This document shows, in pieces, positions 1 to 5,630 of a stretch of DNA of 12,277 nucleotides (position 1 is the stretch's first letter; each line of letters starts with the position of its first letter). The stretch covers positions 1 through 12,277 of the forward strand of contig JBNKLQ010000193.1 of NCBI GenBank assembly GCA_050292445.1. Direction: 5' to 3'. A model generated the notes under the pieces. That model was not told the DNA's origin. It made no database searches and saw only the letters and a program-made list of their open reading frames with translations. The translations under genes and the position numbers were made by a program. This stretch comes from Leptofilum sp050292445 (GTDB lineage Bacteria > Chloroflexota > Anaerolineae > Promineifilales > Promineifilaceae).

Positions 1-48
1 AATTGCGAGGTGTCGAGAAACGCTCCCCAAACTTTTCACTTCCTACTT

Positions 49-747
49 TTACTTTTTGGCTTTCTTTTTCCGCTTGCGCCGCGTTTGCTCAAAAATCGAA
101 TCTGGATCGACGCCCTGCTCTAGCAACAGCTGTCGCTTGGGTTTGAGCGCACCGGTGGGGCAAACGCCTACACATTGGCCACAGAAAACGCAGGTCGTGT
201 CCATCATGCCGTTGCCATTGAAAGTGCCAATTTGGGTGTCGTAGCCACGGCCATCGAAGCTGAGGGCAAAGGCAAACTGGGCATCGTCGGCACAGACCTG
301 CACACAGCGCCAGCAGTTGATGCACTGGTTGTAATCCCGAATGTAAAATGGATTGTCATCGTAAACCGGCGCGGTGCGCGATTCGGCATCAGAAAAACGC
401 AGCGGATCGGCGTCGTAACTGTCCAGCAGGTCCAAGATGCCTGGTGCTTCATCTACGTTAACCGTCGCCGCCAGCATTTCCAGAATAGTACGCCGTCCGC
501 GCTGTACGTCTTCAGAATTGGTGACAATTTCCATGCCGTCAGCGCACGGCGTCACGCAAGCCGCCAGCTGCACCCGCTGCCCGGCATCCACCGAGCAAAT
601 CCGGCACAGCCCGTTAGCCGTCAGATGCGGATGGTAACAAATCACCGGAATCTCAATCCCTGCCCGCGCCGCTGCATCCAAAATCGTCGTACCTTTTGCT
701 ACGGTCACTTGCTGACCATCTATCTTTAATGTGACTGTTTCACTCAT
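49..747 (-). CDS. HoxU/FdsA-N-like Fe-S subunit of an NAD-linked formate dehydrogenase (or hydrogenase) complex
   Basis: A 232-residue electron-transfer subunit. Seen: an N-terminal plant-type [2Fe-2S] ferredoxin domain (about residues 1-75) with Cys37, Cys48, Cys51 and Cys64, then two [4Fe-4S] motifs, Cys142-145-148-152 and Cys186-189-192-196 (the second ending CP). The C-terminus is a Lys/Arg-rich tail. Length matches HoxU of bidirectional hydrogenases and the N-terminal part of FdsA/NuoG. The His-Cys3 cluster motif that HoxU and NuoG carry between these domains is absent; residues 88-111 replace it. Start: ATG at 745-747 has GGAG (754-757 as CTCC on the plus strand) six bases upstream. It is the last of three leftward genes after the NuoE-NuoF fusion and fdhD. 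Inference: it passes electrons between the diaphorase and a molybdopterin formate-oxidising subunit encoded beyond the left edge; fdhD favours formate dehydrogenase over hydrogenase. Soluble, cytoplasmic (no signal peptide or membrane segment). Confidence 0.85.
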   Translation of the reverse strand: MSETVTLKIDGQQVTVAKGTTILDAAARAGIEIPVICYHPHLTANGLCRICSVDAGQRVQLAACVTPCADGMEIVTNSEDVQRGRRTILEMLAATVNVDEAPGILDLLDSYDADPLRFSDAESRTAPVYDDNPFYIRDYNQCINCWRCVQVCADDAQFAFALSFDGRGYDTQIGTFNGNGMMDTTCVFCGQCVGVCPTGALKPKRQLLLEQGVDPDSIFEQTRRKRKKKAKK

Positions 748-763
748 TCCATGCTCCGCTAGC

Positions 764-846
764 CAGTAATCAGTATTCAGTCGTCAGTAATCAGTTAAGC
801 ACTGCACTGATTACTGTGTTACTGATTACTGACCTACTGATAACTG
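764..846. repeat. Heptad-phased inverted repeat (CAGTNNN / ACTGNNN) between fdhD and the HoxU-like gene
   Basis: The left half is five consecutive heptads beginning CAGT (764, 771, 778, 785, 792). The right half is the reverse orientation: ACTG at 806, 813, 821, 828, 836 and 843. The 11-mer CAGTAATCAGT occurs at 764-774 and 785-795, and its complement at 806-816 and 821-831. 785-795 can pair perfectly with 806-816 across a 10-base loop. The repeat enters fdhD: its last three codons and TAG stop are repeat DNA. It lies inside an apparent operon, so the hairpin could attenuate or process the transcript upstream of the HoxU-like gene. That role is inferred; the repeat structure is read directly. 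Confidence 0.85.
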
Positions 847-1697
847 TTCATTAAAATCCGCTCCGGGTGCGTGTAAAGCCGCATCCGGTCCTGGCGCAGG
901 TAGGCGACGATGGTAATGTTCCACGCTTCGGCCAGGGCCACGGAGAGACTGGTCGGCGAGGTGCGGGAACAGACGATGGGCGTGCCCAATCGCCGCGCCT
1001 TGTTGATCATCTCGCTGGAAATACGGCCGCTGCTCAACAAAACCTTCCCCTCGGTCTCAAAGCCATCCAGCAAAGCCGCACCGCGCAGCTTGTCCAGGCA
1101 GTTGTGGCGGCCAATGTCCTCAACTTGCAGCAAAATTTGGGATGGGGTGGCGAGGACGGCCGTATGAATCCCCCGCGCCTGTTGATACAACTCAGCACCC
1201 AAATGTGTCTGCCGCATCAAGCTAGCCAGCTGTTCTGGCGTCGCCGTCAAATCAGAAATGAGCGGTTCGTGCTGTGCAGACAAATCATCAAACGTCACCC
1301 CGCCGCCGCAGCCCGCCGTGATAATAAACTTGCGCGGCTTCTCAAAGTCCATGTCATGCAGCCAGACATCCACGCAAGTGCCATTTTTAGAAAGATGCAG
1401 GTGGCGAACGTCTGCCATGCTCTGGATAATGCCTTCATTGGCCAGAAAACCCACCGCCATTTGCTCTAAATCGTGCGGCGAGGCCATAAAGGTGGCTAAC
1501 TCCTCACCGTTCACCGAGATGCAAACCTGGGCTTCTTCAACAATCCAACCAGCAACAATTTGCGGGACGCCTGAGCCAACCGTCACATAATGAACCGGCC
1601 GCACGCCCTGGCCCTTGACGATGACGGGTTCAGAATTGCCGGTCAGGCTGCCGTTGCTTGCCACCTGCCACCTGCCACTGGCTAACTTACCGCTCAT
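834..1697 (-). CDS. fdhD: FdhD, sulfurtransferase activating the formate dehydrogenase Mo/W cofactor
   Basis: 287 residues, usual FdhD size. FdhD moves sulfur from a cysteine desulfurase to the bis-MGD cofactor of formate dehydrogenase and is required for its activity (family knowledge). Seen: SVNGEELATFMASPHDL (61-77), GFLANEGII (83-91), EDIGRHN (193-199), SGRISSEM (223-230) and SRTSPTS (244-250). The family's CxxC loop appears as Cys130-Gly-Gly-Gly133, so only the first cysteine is kept. The start ATG overlaps the stop of the NuoE-NuoF fusion (ATGA, 1694-1697), with GGAG eight bases upstream, suggesting translational coupling. About 30 N-terminal residues precede the conserved domain, and residues 7-14 (SGRWQVAS) are encoded by a GCCACCT-type tandem heptad. 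The last residues (SYQ) and TAG stop come from the CAGTNNN repeat. Its place between two electron-transfer subunit genes points to a formate dehydrogenase operon. Confidence 0.93.
   Translation of the reverse strand: MSGKLASGRWQVASNGSLTGNSEPVIVKGQGVRPVHYVTVGSGVPQIVAGWIVEEAQVCISVNGEELATFMASPHDLEQMAVGFLANEGIIQSMADVRHLHLSKNGTCVDVWLHDMDFEKPRKFIITAGCGGGVTFDDLSAQHEPLISDLTATPEQLASLMRQTHLGAELYQQARGIHTAVLATPSQILLQVEDIGRHNCLDKLRGAALLDGFETEGKVLLSSGRISSEMINKARRLGTPIVCSRTSPTSLSVALAEAWNITIVAYLRQDRMRLYTHPERILMNSYQ
1660..1679. repeat. Short tandem heptad (GCCACCT)x2 plus partial, inside the 5' end of fdhD
   Basis: GCCACCT at 1660-1666 and 1667-1673, followed by GCCACT at 1674-1679. It lies just inside the fdhD start, next to the stop of the upstream gene. 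On the coding strand it is translated as Ser-Gly-Arg-Trp-Gln-Val-Ala-Ser. It shares the 7-base period of the repeats at 764-846 and 5511-5630 but not their sequence. Confidence 0.7.
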
Positions 1698-3430
1698 TCA
1701 ATCAGCTCCGGCCACAGCTTGATGGCGCTCATAATGGCGGAAGCGGCCGTTTGCCCCAAACCGCACAAAGAGGTCTCCGTCATCGTAAAGCCCACGTCCA
1801 GCAAAATCTGCTTATCGTTAGGCTGGGGACCGCCATTGTTGGCAATGCGGTCCAAAATTTCTAGCTGCCGCTGGGTGCCAATCTGGCAGGGGAAACATTT
1901 GCCGCAGCTTTCGTGGGCAAAAAAGTGGGCCAGTTCAAAGAGATGCTGTTGCAGATCGGCCGTTTCGTCAAACACCATGATTACGCCAGAGCCCAGCGGA
2001 AAACCCGCCGCCCGTGCATCCTCATAGGTTAAGGGCGTATCCAGTTTATCTGGCCCAATGAAGGCTCCGGCCGCCCCACCCATCAACACGGCCTGAACCG
2101 CCTTGCCATCGGGCACACCGCCAGCCAGTTCGATCATCTCGCGAATGGTTCGGCCAAAGGGCACTTCATACACACCCGGCTCAGCGACATGGCCACTGAG
2201 ACAAAACAGTTTGGTGCCGGGCGAATTTTCCGTTCCGTATTTATTCCATTCTGCGGCACCCACATTCAAAGCAGCCAGCATGGCTACCAGGGTTTCTACA
2301 TTGTTAATCGCCGTTGGCTGGCCAAACAGCCCGTGCGTGGTCGGGAACGGCGGCTTGATGCGCGGAAAACCACGCTTACCCTCTATTGCTTCAAACAAAG
2401 CCGTTTCCTCACCACAAATATAAGCGCCAGCGCCTAAACGGACATGCACCGTAAAATTGAAGCCCGGCTTACCCAGGATATTTTTGCCCAGGTAACCCAC
2501 CTTTATTGCTTCATCCACTGCATTGTGCAGGCGAGTGTGGGCACGTGGATACTCACCGCGTAGGAAAATCCAGCCATTTTCAGCCCCAACCGCATAAGCC
2601 GCCACCGTCATTGCCTCGATGACGGCAAAGGGATCTTCTTCCATTAGGCAGCGATCTTTAAACGTACCTGGCTCGCTTTCATCGGCGTTCATCACAATAT
2701 GTTTTTGGCGCGGATCGTTGGAAGCACCTCGGGTAAACAACCATTTGCGGCCTAAGGGGAACATCGCCCCGCCGCGCCCTAAAATATCAAAACTATCCAC
2801 CGTTTCGATCAGTTCTTCAGGAGATTGGTCCAGCGCTTTGCGCAGACCGGCATAACCGCCATGTGCTTCGTAGTCTGCCAGATTGGTGGGATCGATTTTG
2901 CCCACACGGGCCAGTTTGAGGAAAGGACCGCCACCTGGCCGAGCCAGCGGTTCGGGGTGCGTGCCAGCCAAAAAAGCAGGTACATCAGCCACGGTCAGGG
3001 AACCGGCTGGCTGATCACCGTTGAGGGCACAGGGCGCATGTTCGCACATGCCCAGGCAAGGGACGGTTTCAAAGGTCAGGCTGCCATCTTCACGAGTTTC
3101 ACCCGGGTCCAACCCCAGCTCTGCCTCTATCGCCTGAATGACAGCCTGGTTGCCTGCCAAACTACAGGCCAAATCTTCACATACGCGAACAACGTGCCGG
3201 GCGGTTGGTTCACTGTAAAACATGGTATAAAACTCAATGACGCCATGAATATCAGCCAGGGGCACGCGCAAGGTTTTGCCAATCGCTTCCTGCACTTCAG
3301 GGGGCAGCCAGCCGTAGATATTTTGGGCTTCATGCAGCAAGGGGAGGAGGGCTTCTCGGGTACGGCCGTTATATTTTTCCAGCAAGGGGGTCAGCAGAGT
3401 CAAATCAACAGTTTGCACGGCAGTGGTCAC
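1694..3430 (-). CDS. NuoE-NuoF fusion: NADH/FMN diaphorase subunit (HoxF/FdsGB type)
   Basis: A fused diaphorase that moves electrons between NAD(H), via FMN, and Fe-S clusters. Numbering below is from an upstream ATG at 3496 (600 residues). The NuoE thioredoxin-fold domain (about 30-165) holds [2Fe-2S] ligands Cys106, Cys111, Cys147 and Cys151. The NuoF domain has GRGGAMFPLGRKW (240-252; FMN/NADH loop), NADESEPGTFKDR (270-282), GAGAYICGEETAL (355-367) and [4Fe-4S] ligands Cys531, Cys534, Cys537 and Cys578. I prefer the GTG start at 3428-3430 (residue 23, 578-residue product): AAGAGGTG lies four bases upstream, while the ATG at 3496 has no Shine-Dalgarno and adds only a basic, non-conserved leader. 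It is the first gene of the formate dehydrogenase group and overlaps fdhD by 4 bp. Complex I is unlikely: the E/F fusion plus fdhD context fits a soluble NAD-dependent formate dehydrogenase. A NAD-reducing hydrogenase (HoxF) is the alternative. Confidence 0.92.
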   Translation of the reverse strand: MTTAVQTVDLTLLTPLLEKYNGRTREALLPLLHEAQNIYGWLPPEVQEAIGKTLRVPLADIHGVIEFYTMFYSEPTARHVVRVCEDLACSLAGNQAVIQAIEAELGLDPGETREDGSLTFETVPCLGMCEHAPCALNGDQPAGSLTVADVPAFLAGTHPEPLARPGGGPFLKLARVGKIDPTNLADYEAHGGYAGLRKALDQSPEELIETVDSFDILGRGGAMFPLGRKWLFTRGASNDPRQKHIVMNADESEPGTFKDRCLMEEDPFAVIEAMTVAAYAVGAENGWIFLRGEYPRAHTRLHNAVDEAIKVGYLGKNILGKPGFNFTVHVRLGAGAYICGEETALFEAIEGKRGFPRIKPPFPTTHGLFGQPTAINNVETLVAMLAALNVGAAEWNKYGTENSPGTKLFCLSGHVAEPGVYEVPFGRTIREMIELAGGVPDGKAVQAVLMGGAAGAFIGPDKLDTPLTYEDARAAGFPLGSGVIMVFDETADLQQHLFELAHFFAHESCGKCFPCQIGTQRQLEILDRIANNGGPQPNDKQILLDVGFTMTETSLCGLGQTAASAIMSAIKLWPELIE

Positions 3431-3434
3431 TTGG

Positions 3435-3442
3435 CACCTCTT
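3435..3442 (-). promoter_or_regulatory. Ribosome binding site deciding the GTG start of the NuoE-NuoF fusion
   Basis: The minus strand reads AAGAGGTG, four bases before GTG at 3428-3430, closely complementary to the 16S rRNA tail. No comparable site precedes the ATG at 3496. Confidence 0.6.
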
Positions 3443-3519
3443 GATTGTTTTAGATCGCAATCTGGTCAAAAGTGGGTTTGCCAGATTGTTTTCCATCCAT
3501 AAGTAGTAGAATTTTTCCC

Positions 3520-3548
3520 ATTGTAACTGAGATATATCAGTTTTCCAA
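3520..3548 (-). promoter_or_regulatory. Putative sigma-70-type promoter of the formate dehydrogenase operon
   Basis: On the minus strand TTGGAA (3543-3548) is followed after exactly 17 bases by TACAAT (3520-3525). Transcription would begin near 3513, giving an untranslated leader of about 80 bases to the preferred GTG at 3430. The -35 box overlaps the 3' end of the formyltransferase-like gene (stop at 3537-3539), so the formate dehydrogenase genes could be expressed independently of it. Based on hexamer match and spacing only. Confidence 0.4.
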
Positions 3549-4463
3549 TGCCAGCGCCGTTAGCATCCCCGGCGAAAATTGCAGCTGGACGGTTTGACCT
3601 TGCCGAATAAATGGCTGGGGCAATTGAGCTTCTGGATCGAAAGCTACGGCCGTTTCCAGCCACACTGTCTTACCTGCAACCTGTACAAAATACGGCCGTT
3701 CCCAATTTGCCGTGCCGCGCATAAAGTTAAAAGCACGCCGGGCCGACCAGTTTGTGTCCAGCGCAAAATCAGCATCCTGGGGCCAGGAATCACTGGTGAA
3801 CCCAGGCGGCTGGGGTTGTCTGGGCAAAGTGCCAGCCGTCAGCTTTTGCAGCGCCTCAACCAGTAAATCGCCGCCCATCTTTGCCAGGCTGGTTTCGAGT
3901 TCGGCGTGTGTGGCACCATCTGGGAGGGGAAACGGCCGTTGCAAAGCTACATCGCCGGTATCAAACTGTTCATCCATAAAATGAACCGTCACGCCAGTTT
4001 GCCTCACGCCCGCCCGCAGTGCCCAAAATAGCGGCGCCGGGCCACGAAAGCGGGGCAGCAGCGAGGGATGCACATTCAAACAGCCCAGCGGCGGCAAGTT
4101 TAAAATGGTGAGCGGCATACGGCGGGGAAAGCAAGAGACACAAATCAGATCAGGCTTAAGGGAAGAAAGGGTGGCAACTGTTTCTGGTGCAGCCAACTGA
4201 CGCACAGCAAAGGCAGGCACATTGTTGGCCCCTGCCAGCGCCAGCGGGGAGGCTACCTGCGATGTGAGCAACAAGTTTGAGGTTGGTGGTTCTCTGCGGA
4301 TGGGGATAATGGAGGCTGAGGAACGGCCGTTCCCCACCAGCTGAAACGGCGGTACAACCTCGGCAGGCAGCACCAATCCACAAAGATCGACATCCGCCGC
4401 CAGCAGGGCCGCCAGGGGCAGCCGCGACAAAGTTCCCAACATGCCAAAAAACAAAACGCGCAA
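3537..4463 (-). CDS. Methionyl-tRNA formyltransferase-like protein
   Basis: 308 residues, close to Fmt (about 315). Fmt transfers the formyl group of 10-formyltetrahydrofolate to initiator Met-tRNA. Seen: a Rossmann-type N-terminus (RVLFFGMLG); the formyltransferase core with the catalytic triad Asn130, His132 and Asp168, in NVHPSLLPRFRG (130-141) and MDEQFDTGD (163-171); the 38-residue Asn-to-Asp spacing is that of E. coli Fmt. The C-terminal part (about 235-308) resembles the Fmt OB-fold. Residues 33-80, where Fmt has its usual loop, diverge strongly. The start is TTG (4461-4463) with TAAGGTGA just upstream; the next ATG (residue 8) would remove the first beta-strand. It lies directly upstream of, and co-directional with, the formate dehydrogenase genes. 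It could be the housekeeping Fmt or a paralogue acting on another formyl acceptor; the sequence alone cannot decide. Confidence 0.8.
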   Translation of the reverse strand: MRVLFFGMLGTLSRLPLAALLAADVDLCGLVLPAEVVPPFQLVGNGRSSASIIPIRREPPTSNLLLTSQVASPLALAGANNVPAFAVRQLAAPETVATLSSLKPDLICVSCFPRRMPLTILNLPPLGCLNVHPSLLPRFRGPAPLFWALRAGVRQTGVTVHFMDEQFDTGDVALQRPFPLPDGATHAELETSLAKMGGDLLVEALQKLTAGTLPRQPQPPGFTSDSWPQDADFALDTNWSARRAFNFMRGTANWERPYFVQVAGKTVWLETAVAFDPEAQLPQPFIRQGQTVQLQFSPGMLTALALEN

Positions 4464-4468
4464 ACAAT

Positions 4469-4475
4469 CACCTTA
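4469..4475 (-). promoter_or_regulatory. Ribosome binding site supporting a TTG start of the formyltransferase-like gene
   Basis: The minus strand carries TAAGGTGA five bases before TTG at 4461-4463. Because the upstream codons contain no ATG or GTG in frame with comparable support, this site fixes the unusual start codon. Confidence 0.6.
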
Positions 4476-4503
4476 GTTAAAAAGCTCAAGCGTCACATCA
4501 AGA

Positions 4504-4542
4504 TTGACCTTATATGCATTAATCGTTAAAATTATATGCATT
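4504..4542 (+). promoter_or_regulatory. vapBC promoter with candidate direct-repeat operator
   Basis: TTGACC (4504-4509), a 17-base spacer, then TAAAAT (4527-4532). The 11-mer TTATATGCATT occurs perfectly at 4510-4520 and 4532-4542, 22 bases apart (about two helical turns), bracketing the -10 box. Each copy contains the palindrome ATGCAT. VapBC and other ribbon-helix-helix antitoxin systems autorepress by binding repeated sites over their own promoter, so this is the likely operator. On the opposite strand the second repeat contains a perfect TATAAT (4531-4536) pointing toward the formyltransferase-like gene, so the site could also affect the divergent gene. Confidence 0.6.
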
Positions 4543-4592
4543 GTTTTAGACAGCAAAACTCGCTGCTGCTGAACATTCTAGGAGTCAAATTA

Positions 4593-4790
4593 ATGAGAAC
4601 AACACTTGATTTACCTGAAGAATTACTTGATGAAGCTATGAAAGTAACCCAGACAAAAACAAAAACTGGCGTTATTGTACTTGCCTTAGAGGAGTTAGTC
4701 AGGAAAACAAAAATATCTGAATTGAAACAGTACAAAGGCAAAATTGATTTAGATATTGACCTGGATGAGCTTCGAGATCGCAATCGATGA
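4593..4790 (+). CDS. vapB: VapB-type antitoxin
   Basis: 65 residues. The N-terminus MRTTLDLPEELLDEAMKV is the ribbon-helix-helix DNA-binding strand and helix typical of the VapB family that pairs with PIN toxins. The acidic/basic C-terminal tail (about 45-65, rich in Asp, Glu and Arg) is the likely toxin-binding segment. Start at 4593: AGGAG (4580-4584) lies eight bases upstream. A longer frame back to 4536 adds 19 residues with no conservation and lacks a ribosome site. The stop overlaps the vapC start (ATGA, 4787-4790). Inferred role: neutralises VapC and represses the operon through the repeats at 4510-4542. Composition is AT-rich compared with flanking genes. Confidence 0.85.
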   Translation: MRTTLDLPEELLDEAMKVTQTKTKTGVIVLALEELVRKTKISELKQYKGKIDLDIDLDELRDRNR

Positions 4791-5167
4791 AAGTTTTGGT
4801 AGACACCTCTGTGTGGATTGACTACTTTAGAGGGGGAAAAGGTTCTGATAAACTAGATTTATTACTTGATGAGAACCTTCTTGTCACAAACGATATAATC
4901 CTGGCCGAACTGATTCCGTTTCTCGTAGTTAGGAATCAACATACAGTAATCAATCTCCTGCAAAAAATAGATTGTATTCCACTTCAAATTGATTGGAGTG
5001 AAATTATTGAGTTTCAGGTAAAATGTCTGCAAAATGGGGCAAATGGTATCGGTATTCCCGATTTGATTATTGCTCAAAATGCTAAAGCAAATCGCTGCGA
5101 GATGTATGCTTTAGACAAACACTTCCATTTGCTCAGTCAGGTTATTGACCTTAAACTGTTCCAATAG
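4787..5167 (+). CDS. vapC: VapC-type PIN-domain ribonuclease toxin
   Basis: 126 residues, normal for VapC. It begins MKVLVDTSVWIDYFRG, the canonical PIN opening. The four conserved acidic residues that bind the catalytic metal are visible: Asp6, Glu41, Asp92 (in GIPDLIIA) and Asp110 (in YALDKHF). VapC toxins are Mg2+-dependent RNases that cut tRNA or rRNA; the target cannot be predicted here. It overlaps vapB by 4 bp. The gene appears intact, is visibly AT-rich, and contains none of the CGGCCG palindromes that pepper its neighbours, which fits recent acquisition. Confidence 0.92.
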   Translation: MKVLVDTSVWIDYFRGGKGSDKLDLLLDENLLVTNDIILAELIPFLVVRNQHTVINLLQKIDCIPLQIDWSEIIEFQVKCLQNGANGIGIPDLIIAQNAKANRCEMYALDKHFHLLSQVIDLKLFQ

Positions 5168-5204
5168 CATATTTATCGTTGATCGCAAAAATTAAGGGGG
5201 CCAC

Positions 5205-5513
5205 ATGGCTCGTTATGAAAAAACAATCACCGTTGTCCATTGTGCCAAACTAAACAGAGAATTAGAGGCGCTGCCGCGACGGCCGTTTCCCGGCGAACTT
5301 GGCGAACGGATATATAATGAAATCTCTGTCCAAGGTTGGGAGATGTGGCAGCAGCAGTCCACCATTCTCATCAACCATTACGGCCTCAACATGGCCGATC
5401 CCCGCGCCAACGAATTCCTCTTTGAACAAATGGAAGAGTTCTTCTTCGGTGAAGGTGCGCAGATGCCGGAGGATTGGTCCCCGCCCACGGCGGCGGCACC
5501 GAGTAAGAAGTAA
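5205..5513 (+). CDS. yggX: YggX-family Fe(2+)-trafficking / oxidative damage protection protein
   Basis: 102 residues, slightly longer than E. coli YggX (about 91). Seen: Cys13 near the N-terminus, in the place of the conserved YggX cysteine; PGELGERIYNEIS (29-41); WEMWQQQSTILIN (45-57) and LNM (61-63), the family's most conserved stretches. YggX proteins protect Fe-S clusters from superoxide and are proposed to handle labile iron. It has its own AAGGGGG site (5194-5200) four bases before ATG and lies 37 bp after vapC. The C-terminus (PPTAAAPSKK) is low-complexity, and the stop codon abuts a heptad repeat. Proximity to genes for a cluster-rich formate dehydrogenase is suggestive but not proof of a link. 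The family is best known from Proteobacteria. Confidence 0.9.
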   Translation: MARYEKTITVVHCAKLNRELEALPRRPFPGELGERIYNEISVQGWEMWQQQSTILINHYGLNMADPRANEFLFEQMEEFFFGEGAQMPEDWSPPTAAAPSKK

Positions 5514-5630
5514 TCGGTAATCAGTAGGTCGGTAAACAGTATGGCTCTCGACGGATGACCATTTACCGAACACCGTACGCGAAGCGGTCGCGCAGCGACA
5601 TTACCGTTCACCGATAACCGATAACCGAAT
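5511..5630. repeat. Heptad-phased intergenic repeat (CGGTNNN / ACCGNNN) between convergent genes
   Basis: The left part runs TAATCGG, TAATCAG and onward with CGGT at 5515 and 5530. The right part is four exact heptads ACCGTTC, ACCGATA, ACCGATA, ACCGAAT (5603-5630). TCGGTAAA (5529-5536) is inverted as TTTACCGA (5562-5569). Between lies a GC-rich core (about 5576-5599) with alternating CG/GC motifs. The first three bases are the yggX stop codon, and 5601-5630 encodes the last residues and stop of the ATP-grasp gene. Its convergent position would suit a bidirectional terminator, but no U-tract hairpin is clear. Confidence 0.8.

Noticed and set aside
175..729. Long plus-strand open frame opposite the HoxU-like gene
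   Set aside because: It lies wholly antisense to a gene with clear Fe-S motifs, shows no recognisable domain, and is explained by the codon structure of the opposite strand.
764..846. CRISPR array
   Set aside because: The repeat period is 7 bases with inverted halves and no unique spacers of 25-40 bases; no cas genes nearby.
1694..3430. Respiratory complex I operon
   Set aside because: NuoE and NuoF are fused, fdhD is embedded and no membrane subunits are present, so a soluble formate dehydrogenase or hydrogenase diaphorase fits better.
2825..3502. 225-codon plus-strand frame opposite the NuoE domain
   Set aside because: Antisense shadow of the diaphorase gene; no motif and no ribosome site.
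4536..4592. Upstream extension of vapB to an earlier ATG
   Set aside because: The ATG overlaps the promoter/operator repeat, lacks a Shine-Dalgarno and adds non-conserved residues; the 4593 start has AGGAG at good spacing.
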